A DNA stretch of 57,927 nucleotides from Scatosoma sp045594025 (GTDB taxonomy: Bacteria > Bacillota > Clostridia > Christensenellales > Borkfalkiaceae): contig JAZNXS010000002.1 in assembly GCA_045594025.1 (NCBI GenBank), forward strand, positions 1-57,927, in the 5' to 3' direction. The stretch's first letter is position 1, and the number at the start of each line of letters is the position of its first letter. Shown piece after piece: positions 8,320-16,375 of the stretch. The notes beneath the pieces were generated by a model. It ran no database searches. It was not told where the DNA came from and saw only the letters and a list, made by a program, of their open reading frames with translations. The position numbers and the translations under genes are program-made.

Positions 8320-9357
8320 ATGGAAGAAACTATTTTAACAAATAAAAAACACGGCATGAGAACGTTGGCAATTTGTATCCTGATTGAGGTAATTGCTTTT
8401 GTCGGCGTGATCTGCGGCGCGTTTATGATGGAAGAAAGCCCCAGCAACGCTTTGGCAATTGCTTTATTCGTAGTCGCGATAATTGTGCTGTGTCTTGCTT
8501 GGATTCCCCTTATCGGTCTGCGTGTGTTAAAACCGCAGGAAGCGCTTGTTTTGACGCTGTTCGGTAAATACATCGGTACGTTGAAAGGCGAAGGTTTCTA
8601 TTCTATCAATCCCTTCTGCGTTGCGGTAAATCCCGCGGCCTCGACGAAGCTCAATCAAAGCGGCGACGTGAAGCATTCGCAACCGCAACCCAGCTTAGAA
8701 GCGGCGATTAACGGCGGCTTGACGGCGGCTAACATCGTTGTGGATAAAAAGATTTCCTTGAAAATCATGACGCTCAACAACAACCGCCAAAAGGTAAACG
8801 ATTGCCTTGGTAACCCCGTTGAAATCGGTATTGCGGTTATGTGGAAAGTAGTAGACACGGCAAAAGCGGTATTTAACGTAGACAATTATAAGGAATATCT
8901 TTCCTTGCAATGCGACAGCGCATTAAGAAATATTGTACGCATCTATCCTTACGACGTAGCCCCCGGTATCGACACCACGGGCGACGGCATTGCAGACGAG
9001 GGTAGCCTTAGGGGCTCCAGCGAAGTAGTCGCTTCCCGTATCCGCGATGAAATTCAACAGCGTGTAAACGACGCAGGTATCGAAATTATCGAAGCCAGAA
9101 TCACGTATCTTGCGTACGCGCCTGAAATCGCGGCGGTTATGTTACAGCGTCAGCAAGCGTCCGCCATCATCGACGCAAGAAAGATGATCGTAGACGGCGC
9201 AGTGGGCATGGTTGAAATGGCGTTGGAACGCCTCAACGAAAACAAAATGGTTACTTTGGACGAGGAAAGAAAAGCGGCTATGGTTTCCAACCTTTTGGTT
9301 GTACTTTGCGGCAACCACGACGCACAACCCATCGTCAATACGGGCAGTTTATACTAA
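8320..9357 (+). CDS. SPFH / band 7 domain membrane protein
   Basis: SPFH proteins form membrane-bound scaffolds (flotillin/stomatin superfamily). The 345-aa protein has two N-terminal membrane segments (about residues 15-37 and 44-66), then a PQEALVLTLFGKYIGTL start of the SPFH domain, and a C-terminal helical part (RQQASAIIDARKMIVDGAV). AGGAGG precedes ATG 8320. In other Firmicutes I recall this protein sitting directly before a small ribbon-helix-helix gene; here the partner is still present at 9730 but separated by an inserted repeat element. The physiological role is unknown. Confidence 0.85.
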   Translation: MEETILTNKKHGMRTLAICILIEVIAFVGVICGAFMMEESPSNALAIALFVVAIIVLCLAWIPLIGLRVLKPQEALVLTLFGKYIGTLKGEGFYSINPFCVAVNPAASTKLNQSGDVKHSQPQPSLEAAINGGLTAANIVVDKKISLKIMTLNNNRQKVNDCLGNPVEIGIAVMWKVVDTAKAVFNVDNYKEYLSLQCDSALRNIVRIYPYDVAPGIDTTGDGIADEGSLRGSSEVVASRIRDEIQQRVNDAGIEIIEARITYLAYAPEIAAVMLQRQQASAIIDARKMIVDGAVGMVEMALERLNENKMVTLDEERKAAMVSNLLVVLCGNHDAQPIVNTGSLY

Positions 9358-9369
9358 GTAAAGTCGCAT

Positions 9370-9695
9370 AGCCGTTTTGGAGCGAATTGAATCAGCCCGA
9401 AGCAAGTCTTTTCGCCCCTTTCGGGCGTAACCTAACGAGAGTCGGGCTCGCAAGCCTTAAAAATGGCTTTTTCACATCTTTCGACAAATGAGTGCTTGTA
9501 GTATGACGATACAACTGCGCCCAAAATCATGCGAAAGTACTTTGATTAGGGTGCTGTGCAATTTTCAGCGAAAGTATTTCAGGGATATTCAAGGAGAAAA
9601 CCGCAGGCAAACCTGTACGGTTTGTCAAGGCTTTCGACAAAGAATGGCACGAAATACATCGCTCAAAATCTGGTTCAACTCACTCCAAAACGGCT
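9370..9695. mobile_element. MITE-like element between the SPFH and RHH genes
   Basis: The 25-base ends 9370-9394 and 9671-9695 are inverted repeats with 3 mismatches; the shared outer core is AGCCGTTTTGGAG. Inside lies a nested structure: AGCCCGA (9394-9400) with TCGGGCT (9442-9448), enclosing CGCCC/GGGCG (9413-9427), and an AAGCC/GGCTT hairpin with T-run near 9452-9473. Imperfect internal repeats GCGAAAGTA and TTTCGACAAA occur. There is no transposase and no convincing open frame, and no clear target duplication. This fills the otherwise gene-free 9358-9729. Confidence 0.65.
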
Positions 9696-9729
9696 CCCCA
9701 ACCAAAACGAAGAAGGCAGGTATGAGATT

Positions 9730-9933
9730 ATGAACGAAAACGGGAAAAAGCAAGTCCCCTTGCGATTGTCGCCGAAGCTGTATTCCGCGATTGCCGCATG
9801 GGCAGAAGACGACTTCCGTTCGGTAAACGGTCAGATTGAATATTTACTTTCCGAATGCGTACGGCAGCGTAAGAAAAACGGGAAGTACGTATCCGATGAA
9901 ATCGATGTCCCTCCCGAACTGGATATTGAATAA
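9730..9933 (+). CDS. Small ribbon-helix-helix (Arc-like) protein
   Basis: The 67-aa product contains VPLRLSPKLYSAIAAWAEDD followed by SVNGQIEYLLSECVRQR, the strand-helix-helix pattern of Arc/MetJ-type DNA-binding proteins. ATG 9730 (MNENGKK) is chosen because the family-like sequence begins there; the frame is open upstream into the repeat element, where codons look non-coding. A weak GGCAGG ribosome site lies 12 bases upstream. It is followed at once by a strong terminator. Likely the partner of the SPFH gene; target unknown. Confidence 0.75.
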   Translation: MNENGKKQVPLRLSPKLYSAIAAWAEDDFRSVNGQIEYLLSECVRQRKKNGKYVSDEIDVPPELDIE

Positions 9934-9940
9934 GGTAAAA

Positions 9941-9978
9941 ACCGCCGCAGCGATGATTCGCTGCGGCGGTTCTTCTAT
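9941..9978 (+). terminator. Terminator after the RHH gene
   Basis: A 12-bp GC-rich stem (9941-9952 with 9959-9970) with a 6-base loop, followed by TCTTCTATT. Confidence 0.75.
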
Positions 9979-10014
9979 TAAACGTTCTTTTATTCTTTTT
10001 TCAGGAACTTTTTT

Positions 10015-10050
10015 ACAAAAAAAGAAGGCTTGTGCCTTCTTTTCTTTTTT
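10015..10050. terminator. Terminator usable in both directions before degV
   Basis: AGAAGGC (10023-10029) and GCCTTCT (10034-10040) flanked by A-run and T-run. Serves the DegV gene on the minus strand, whose stop is at 10049. Confidence 0.7.
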
Positions 10051-10912
10051 ACTTTTCTTTGGCGTGGAAAATAAGACCAATCGTCCCAGGCCCACAGTGC
10101 GCGCCGATGACGGGGCCAACAGGATATACAACGATATCCAAATCGCCAAATTGCGCCTTAATCGCTTCAACAAATTTCTCCGTCTCTTCTTCCGCATCCG
10201 CCTGCATAACGAACACTTTATACTTATCCAGCTCCAAGCCCTTCTCTTTCATGTAGCCAAGCAACATCGAGAATGCCTTTCTCTTACCTTTTGCCTTAGC
10301 GATATTCAAGATTTTTCCTTCTTCATTGAAATAAAGAATAGGCTTGATACCAAGCAAGTTCCCCACCACTCTGGATACGCCGGAAACTCTACCACCGCGA
10401 TACAGATAGGTAAGATCGTCTACCACAAAATAGGTTGCGGTATGTGCAATAAGTTCGTCCAAATACGCATCCAACTCGTCCATGGTAGCCCCTTCCTTAT
10501 ATTTCAGAGCCCCATAATAGGTTACAAAACCGCTACCGAGCGAAATCAGCTTGCTATCCTTATAACGAATTTCTCTTTCGGGATACTTCTCTTTGAGCTG
10601 TTCGATAACGTTCTTCATTGCATTGAACGTACCACTCATTTGATGGGAGAACGTGATATAGTAAATATCTTCGCCGCGCGCAAGCACGGGTTCGAAGTAT
10701 TCCATATACGCATACTCGTTCAAAGCCGCCGTTTTCGGCGTACCGCCTGCACGCATTCCGTCAAAGAATTTTTTGAAATCGTGGGTTTCCCCCATATCGT
10801 AAAGGCGTTCTTCTCCGTTTTCGACGTAGGGCATGCGAATCAAATTCAACCCCAATTCCTTAATCGTCGTATGCCCAAGTTCACAGTTTGAATCACAGAA
10901 TAATTGATACAT
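10049..10912 (-). CDS. DegV family fatty acid-binding protein
   Basis: DegV proteins (FakB type) bind a fatty acid and present it to the kinase FakA. The 287-aa protein shows the family pattern: CDSNCELG near the start, PKTAALNEYAY, the ligand-loop TFSHQMSGTFN, RGGRVSG and the C-terminal GPVIGAHCGPGTIGLIF. ATG 10912 (MYQLFCDSN) has GGAG 6 bases upstream; the upstream open codons are not family-like. It is one of two DegV genes in the window, and the likely kinase partner is at 32560. It has its own promoter and terminator. Confidence 0.9.
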   Translation of the reverse strand: MYQLFCDSNCELGHTTIKELGLNLIRMPYVENGEERLYDMGETHDFKKFFDGMRAGGTPKTAALNEYAYMEYFEPVLARGEDIYYITFSHQMSGTFNAMKNVIEQLKEKYPEREIRYKDSKLISLGSGFVTYYGALKYKEGATMDELDAYLDELIAHTATYFVVDDLTYLYRGGRVSGVSRVVGNLLGIKPILYFNEEGKILNIAKAKGKRKAFSMLLGYMKEKGLELDKYKVFVMQADAEEETEKFVEAIKAQFGDLDIVVYPVGPVIGAHCGPGTIGLIFHAKEK

Positions 10913-10936
10913 AAGCACTCCTAATGTAACCAAAGC

Positions 10937-10966
10937 ATTATAATAACGACGAGTCGTAAAACGCAA
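10937..10966 (-). promoter_or_regulatory. Candidate degV promoter
   Basis: Minus strand TTGCGT (10961-10966), 18-bp spacer, TATAAT (10937-10942). Confidence 0.55.
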
Positions 10967-11172
10967 AAAAGACGGCTTTGGGGCTGGTTCAGATTATTGT
11001 ACTTTGGTTAACCCCATGTTTTAAGATTTTCCACATAATGAGGTTAAAATATGGTTTATTTCTTCATTGCTATAGTTTCATTATACGCCTTTTCACCGTT
11101 TTTGTCAATATGTTTAACCAATTTTCTTGTTATTTACCTCTTAACAATTATATCGACTCGCGTCGTTTATTT

Positions 11173-12105
11173 TTATACGCCAAGTAAGCGAGCAAGGCGC
11201 TCGATACACAAATCACAAACCTCAATTTTTTCCTTACATAAAGGCGCGTCCATTTGCTCCACAAGCCATTCGTATTCCGCGTCCGCGCGAAGACGGCTTA
11301 CCTCGTTCAAATAGCGATCTAACAGCTCTCTCCATTCCCTATCCGGCAGGAAACCTCTGGACTCTTCAATGACGGTAAGCTCCATAGCAAATAAGGCGTG
11401 CGCTTCGTTTTGCGAGAGGTTGGAAAACGCCTCCTGCAATCTTCTTTGTTTGCCGCCGTAACGAATCAATGCCCACGCGCCCGTAAGCCCTGCCGAAACC
11501 AACGTAGACGGGAAGGACGGGGGCAGGAGAGACATCAAATTGACGCCAAGCATAATCCCCCTTTCCAGATCACTGCCAAACTTTTGCTGAATGGCAGCAA
11601 AATGCTCGCAGAACTTTTTATGTAAATCTTCCATGCGCATAAGCTCTTCAAACAATACCGCCGAAACAATTCGAAGCGACTCCATCGGGCGCTGATACGC
11701 ATATTCGCCGTCCATCATGAAGGTGATGGCAAAACGCATTCTCTCCATGCCATATTTATCCTTTTTCAGCAGCTTTCTATTGATATATTTTTTCAGCTTT
11801 TCTACGTCTTTGGATAACGTCAGTTCCTTCGCTTTATGGCTGTTTTCAAAGGCAACGATTTGCTCTAAAGCCACTTTGCGTTGCTCAGTTAACGCCTCCA
11901 TCGACAATCTTCTTTGCGTATTTTTGAAGTCAACGAGCATATCTTTGAAAAACTTTTTAATGGGGTTTTGTTCCTCGTTTCGTTCCAAGGGTTGATTTTC
12001 CCCCATTTCCTGCTCGATCGCCCAAAGATCTTCCTGTAAACGCAAATATGCCAGGTTCGTGTTTATCAAATTTCTTATTTTTTGCTTTCTTTTATATCCA
12101 ATCAT
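11173..12105 (-). CDS. Unrecognised 310-aa helical protein with a hydrophobic hairpin
   Basis: I do not recognise this family. The product is almost wholly helical by composition. Residues 1-180 are charged and coiled-coil-like, residues about 184-213 form one hydrophobic stretch with a central Pro-Pro-Ser-Phe-Pro turn (two short membrane-capable helices), and 214-310 is again charged helix. There is no signal peptide and no enzyme motif. Its ATG overlaps the stop of the upstream HTH gene by 4 bases (ATGA), so the two are translationally coupled. Such a long-helix plus hydrophobic-hairpin layout occurs in some pore-forming helical proteins, but that is only a resemblance. Confidence 0.7.
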   Translation of the reverse strand: MIGYKRKQKIRNLINTNLAYLRLQEDLWAIEQEMGENQPLERNEEQNPIKKFFKDMLVDFKNTQRRLSMEALTEQRKVALEQIVAFENSHKAKELTLSKDVEKLKKYINRKLLKKDKYGMERMRFAITFMMDGEYAYQRPMESLRIVSAVLFEELMRMEDLHKKFCEHFAAIQQKFGSDLERGIMLGVNLMSLLPPSFPSTLVSAGLTGAWALIRYGGKQRRLQEAFSNLSQNEAHALFAMELTVIEESRGFLPDREWRELLDRYLNEVSRLRADAEYEWLVEQMDAPLCKEKIEVCDLCIERLARLLGV

Positions 12106-12458
12106 TTTCTAATCTCCTCTTCAATGTAACTTTTTATTTTCGCCAAATCCAAGCTTCTTTCATGTTCTTTCAACAGCCTGAATATATCTTTCAGCGTCGT
12201 TGCTTTTGCCCTATTTTCCTTCGCAGAGTGAAAGACAATCGACGCGGAATCAGCACCAAACCAATGGTTGCAATATTCATAAATTTCCCGTTTGGGAATG
12301 TTCCCCGATTGTATATTTTGAAACAGCTTTTTCACCGAATACGGAATATCAGAATCATTGCCGCGTTCGAAATCCGAAATGTATTTGTATACCGTCGGGC
12401 GACTCTTTTTAAGCGCTCTGGATAACTCCGTGATGGATATGATATCTGTAATTTTCAT
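12102..12458 (-). CDS. HTH transcriptional regulator, probably autoregulatory
   Basis: The 118-aa product begins with a helix-turn-helix of the form SITELSRALKKSRPTVYKYI (about residues 8-27), followed by a helical region with no known ligand domain. It is the first gene of a two-gene operon with the 310-aa protein (4-base overlap). A GGAGG site precedes ATG 12458. Its promoter carries repeated TTTACAC boxes, which are probably its own operator. Family not identified. Confidence 0.75.
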   Translation of the reverse strand: MKITDIISITELSRALKKSRPTVYKYISDFERGNDSDIPYSVKKLFQNIQSGNIPKREIYEYCNHWFGADSASIVFHSAKENRAKATTLKDIFRLLKEHERSLDLAKIKSYIEEEIRK

Positions 12459-12484
12459 ATCTATTCCCCTCCTTTGTTAACTAT

Positions 12485-12571
12485 ACTTTACACTATTTTA
12501 CACCGCTTGTCAAGTATTTTTCGTAAAAAAGTGTAAAAATGTGTAAATTTTTTATGTGTTACATTTTACAC
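12485..12571 (-). promoter_or_regulatory. Promoter with dyad-arranged GTGTAAA operator boxes
   Basis: Minus strand TTGACA (12508-12513), 17-bp spacer, TAAAGT (12485-12490). On the plus strand TTTACAC occurs at 12487 and 12497, and GTGTAAA at 12531 and 12541, each pair spaced exactly 10 bp, with a fifth TTTACAC at 12565. The two pairs face each other around the -35. Confidence 0.75.
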
Positions 12572-12658
12572 GAACAAAAAGGTGGCCAGGGAATATAATA
12601 GCGGAACGCACACGCGCATACATGGGCGCGCATAAAAAGTACATGAAAAAATCATGAA

Positions 12659-12685
12659 AAAACACGCCGACTCGGCGTGTTTTTC
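12659..12685. terminator. Terminator downstream of the GH28 gene
   Basis: AACACGCCGA (12661-12670) pairs with TCGGCGTGTT (12672-12681); A/T runs on both sides allow use on either strand, serving the carbohydrate operon on the minus strand. Confidence 0.8.
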
Positions 12686-12719
12686 ATATGTATTCAGGCA
12701 ATCAAAGCAACAATACCTC

Positions 12720-14123
12720 TTAATAAACGTTCTCAAAAACAAAATCTTCTCGTACGTCTTTACGATACGTCTCTACCGTAACGTTTTCCAAGGTTAAGCC
12801 GTTAATATGTCGGAAATAGATTCCTTTGGCAGGTAAAATGCGCCCGTAGACGTATACTTCAGGATAATCCTGCGCATCTTCAGGAACGTTTCGATTGTAC
12901 TCCTTCACGCCGCCGTCTAACTTTAAATGCACGTTTCTCAGCGTGATATTTTCCAAAGGATGCCCTTTTAAACCGCACATATTACTCGTCATCTGCCAAT
13001 CGCTTTCCGCAGTATTCCCGGACATGGTATCGTCAAAGCTCTCCGCTTTGCCAAATACCCAAGGCAACTGCCAGGTGTCGTTGTCCTTGTAGCTGAAATA
13101 ATTCCAAGCCACAATTTCGTACGGTTCATACGGGCCTTCCGCCGTGATATTTTCCAAAACAATATTCTTGATTTGGCCGATTTTTCTACCTTCGGGCCCT
13201 CTCATACGCTTGCCGATATGGATAAACAACGGTGCGTTGACGTTTTTCATCTTGACGTTTTTAATATGTACGCCGTCCACGATTGCGCCGTCCACACTCT
13301 CGATGCCGATACCCGTAATACGCGTTTCGCGAATATCTATATTGTCGATTTCGATATTTTCAAAACCGCCGTTCGTCTCCGTGCCGAATTTGATTGCCGT
13401 ACAACGGCTCTTAATTCTACAATTCCATACTTTGATGTTTTTGCAGATGTCTATTCTGTTCAACGTATAGGAGCTTTTGAATACGATCCCGTCGTCCCCC
13501 GTTTCCACGTCGCAATCGTGAATGCGTACGTTTTTGGAATTATCGGGCGAAATACCGTCGATATATACTTTTAATTTCAACCCGTATACGTCCACGTTTT
13601 CACAGCCTGCAAAATATACCGCAAGATCGGTTACGTTGACGATTTCCAAACCGCCGATTTCCACGTTATTACATTCTTTTAAGGCGATACATTTAGGGCC
13701 GCGGTGTTTAATTGCTTCGCCGCGCACACCGTCTTCATCCCATACCGAACGCATATCAATTTTACCCTTGCCCGTAATGGAAATATTCTCACAATTTCTT
13801 CCCACAAACATCGATAAATCGAAATACGTATGCGACGCGTCCTGATAAATGGGATAGTCGATCTGCTCCTGTTGCGCATAATCATAGAAATTCAAACTAC
13901 CCAAAATTTCTGTATCCTTAGCAATTTCAATATGGACGTTACTTTTGAGGAAAACGGTGCTGAGCACGTACCTGCCCCCCTCAAAACGTACAACGCCGCC
14001 TCCTTGCGCATGGCAGTGGTCTACCGCGCTTTGCACCGCTTTCGTGCAAAGAGTCTCTCCGTCTGCAATCGCGCCAAACTCCAAGACGCTTACCACAACA
14101 TCATCTTTCTTATTCCATTCCAT
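12720..14123 (-). CDS. GH28-like glycoside hydrolase (pectin-active beta-helix)
   Basis: GH28 enzymes hydrolyse galacturonan or rhamnogalacturonan. The 467-aa product begins with a pectate-lyase-like N-terminal motif (VLEFGAIADG), and then shows repeated NIxIxNxxI beta-helix coils. The acidic pair is present in VETGDDGIVFKS and a first Asp in IDGISPDNSKNV. The usual Asn-Thr-Asp is changed (Tyr-Ile-Asp) and the Gly-His-Gly triad is replaced by a Lys-Phe-Gly-Thr-Glu-Thr segment, so this is a divergent subgroup. No signal peptide is seen, which implies cytoplasmic action on imported oligomers. ATG 14123 follows GAGGTGA. It is the last gene of the GH78-Gfo/Idh-GH36-GH28 operon. Confidence 0.87.
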   Translation of the reverse strand: MEWNKKDDVVVSVLEFGAIADGETLCTKAVQSAVDHCHAQGGGVVRFEGGRYVLSTVFLKSNVHIEIAKDTEILGSLNFYDYAQQEQIDYPIYQDASHTYFDLSMFVGRNCENISITGKGKIDMRSVWDEDGVRGEAIKHRGPKCIALKECNNVEIGGLEIVNVTDLAVYFAGCENVDVYGLKLKVYIDGISPDNSKNVRIHDCDVETGDDGIVFKSSYTLNRIDICKNIKVWNCRIKSRCTAIKFGTETNGGFENIEIDNIDIRETRITGIGIESVDGAIVDGVHIKNVKMKNVNAPLFIHIGKRMRGPEGRKIGQIKNIVLENITAEGPYEPYEIVAWNYFSYKDNDTWQLPWVFGKAESFDDTMSGNTAESDWQMTSNMCGLKGHPLENITLRNVHLKLDGGVKEYNRNVPEDAQDYPEVYVYGRILPAKGIYFRHINGLTLENVTVETYRKDVREDFVFENVY

Positions 14124-14158
14124 ACAATCACCTCTCACCCGATTATTATCGAAGGTCA

Positions 14159-16333
14159 TTATTTTTCTACGGCGCTAAGCCATACCGTGTATCCGTCTTC
14201 ACGCTTCTTTCTGTACAAATCGTTAATACGAATACCAACGTTCATCAAGGTCGCCCCGTGTAACAGTTCTCCCGTTTCTTCGTTTCGGTATAACGTTTCA
14301 GGATCCAATCCCTTCAGCCGCAACGTCATACTCTCGATAAAGCCCGTCGCATGCAATTCCAAGAACGTGAACTGCGCCTTTTTCTTGTCTTTGGAAACTT
14401 TAACGTATGCGCAAAACTTATCGCTTTCGGGGGATATCAATCGGTACAAATCTCCGTTCAAATTCAAATCCTCATCTTTGCGGTACAGCTCGGAATACGA
14501 TTGAAATGCAGCCTTGTCCTCAGCGCCGTATTTACTTAAATCTAGCTCATACCCATAGGAACCAAACGCCGCAACACGATACCTAAAATCGTAGGTGGAC
14601 GGTCTGCCCGTCGTGCAATCGCCCTCCGTGAAATGACAGCTGAGCGTCGACGTAGGATATGCGTAGCTTGATCCGTACTGAATATATACACGCGCATAAG
14701 GATCGGTATTATCGCTTGTCCAAATCTGCGGCGAATAATACAGCATACCAAGGTCAAATCTACCGCCGCCACCCGAACAGGTTTCAAACAATACGTTTCC
14801 TAAGCGTTCTTTTAATATCGCCAAAAGCTTATAACTGCCTAACATCTGACGATGATACACTTCTCCTTGCGGCGTCGAATAAGACGCTGCTTCCGTCGCG
14901 TAGCGATTAAAATCCCACTTAATATAATCGATTTCCACGCCCTTCAGCTCGTCGCTAATACGGTCTGCAATTTTATAGACGATATCGTCACGTGTCAAAT
15001 CCAAAATATATTGATACCTAGATATCAACGGCTTCTTAGAAGTCGATAAAACGCAACGAGGATCTTCCTTGTATAAATCGCTTTGTTCATTGACCATTTC
15101 CGGTTCTAACCAAAGCCCGAACTTTAACCCCATCGAATGGATTTTTTCGGATAAGCCTTTTAACCCCGAAGGGAATTTTTCTCTATCCGTATACCAGTCT
15201 CCAAGACCTTTTTGATCGTTTGCGCGGAACCAACCGTCGTCCAACACAACCGTATCGATACCACAATCCTTCGCGCTTTCCGCCAAAGCCAACACTTTTT
15301 CTTCGTTGACCGTAAAATAGCTTGCCTCCCAGGAATTGATTACGATCGGTCTGGGCGCAAATGCAAATTCTTTTTCAATGATGGTTTGACGGATATGATC
15401 ATGGAAATTTCTGGACATACCACCCAACCCTTGATCGGAGTACGTCATAATCGCTTCGGGAGAAGACAAGCTTTCCCCAACGTTCAGCGTCCAGCTAAAA
15501 CCAGTGTCGTCTATCCCTAAAATCACACGCGTGTCACCCAAATTACCTACGGATACTTCCTCCGCGAAATTACCGCTATACAAAAGATTAAATCCATACG
15601 CCTCGCCATGATCATCATCGGCATTATGCGTGCAAAGTGCAATAAACGGATTTCTATTGTGCGAAGAAGTACCTGTCAAGCTGTTATTCTTGAATACGCC
15701 ACGTTTAATCGGCGCGCGAGAAACCTGCGCACGCTCGTAAAGATACATCCCTTCCAGCGTTATCGCATCAAAATCCATGCCGTAAAAATCCAAACACATA
15801 GAAGAAAACTTTTGAATAGATACGGACATGGTGCCATTGTTTTTGATTTTTTGATGGCGAGCAATCACATCCGTACTCGCATACACCGAATAATACAACG
15901 TCCACTCTATCGTGTTCTCGTCGTCGGACATCACAATCTCCAAGGTTTCCGTTTCCGCGCTCTCACGGGAATACGGCAAGCCTTCTATACCCTTTCTACC
16001 CTTGTACATTTTGTGCGAACGGTAGCGCAAGCGGTTGCAATCCACATTTCCATTGCAATCATAAACAACGGAGGGCGTACGGAAATCACCACTGTTGAAA
16101 GGTGCAATTTCCAACCCGACTGTCGATGCAGAGAAGGCTCTGCTTTCTCTGCTTTCGTGCGCATGGTGCGCATAGATTTGACGGTTGCTGATATATTTCA
16201 CATTATCATTAGGAATTCTTTTCCCATAATACAAATGTTCTAATGCGTCAAAATCCGAAACGCAAAAGATATACGAAGAATTCTTCGTATGAATATAAAA
16301 AATTCGTTCCGTTTTATCAAAAAATATACTCAT
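14159..16333 (-). CDS. GH36 alpha-galactosidase
   Basis: Removes terminal alpha-galactosyl residues. The 724-aa size is normal for the large bacterial GH36 group. Domain order is an N-terminal beta-sandwich (1 to about 320), a TIM barrel and a C-terminal sheet. Catalytic segments are clear: LDDGWF, LWLEPEMV, the nucleophile Asp474 in KWDFNR and the acid/base Asp541 in SDNTD, with CSGGGGRFD between. No signal peptide, so it is expected in the cytoplasm. GGGAG precedes ATG 16333. It lies third in the carbohydrate operon, 42 bases after the oxidoreductase gene. Confidence 0.95.
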   Translation of the reverse strand: MSIFFDKTERIFYIHTKNSSYIFCVSDFDALEHLYYGKRIPNDNVKYISNRQIYAHHAHESRESRAFSASTVGLEIAPFNSGDFRTPSVVYDCNGNVDCNRLRYRSHKMYKGRKGIEGLPYSRESAETETLEIVMSDDENTIEWTLYYSVYASTDVIARHQKIKNNGTMSVSIQKFSSMCLDFYGMDFDAITLEGMYLYERAQVSRAPIKRGVFKNNSLTGTSSHNRNPFIALCTHNADDDHGEAYGFNLLYSGNFAEEVSVGNLGDTRVILGIDDTGFSWTLNVGESLSSPEAIMTYSDQGLGGMSRNFHDHIRQTIIEKEFAFAPRPIVINSWEASYFTVNEEKVLALAESAKDCGIDTVVLDDGWFRANDQKGLGDWYTDREKFPSGLKGLSEKIHSMGLKFGLWLEPEMVNEQSDLYKEDPRCVLSTSKKPLISRYQYILDLTRDDIVYKIADRISDELKGVEIDYIKWDFNRYATEAASYSTPQGEVYHRQMLGSYKLLAILKERLGNVLFETCSGGGGRFDLGMLYYSPQIWTSDNTDPYARVYIQYGSSYAYPTSTLSCHFTEGDCTTGRPSTYDFRYRVAAFGSYGYELDLSKYGAEDKAAFQSYSELYRKDEDLNLNGDLYRLISPESDKFCAYVKVSKDKKKAQFTFLELHATGFIESMTLRLKGLDPETLYRNEETGELLHGATLMNVGIRINDLYRKKREDGYTVWLSAVEK

Positions 16334-16375
16334 AGCGCTCCCTTTGTCGAGGTCGCAATGCCCTCAACCTATGTT

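Noticed and set aside
9556..9729. N-terminal extension of the RHH protein through the repeat element
   Set aside because: The family pattern begins at ATG 9730; upstream codons fall inside the inverted-repeat element and look non-coding.
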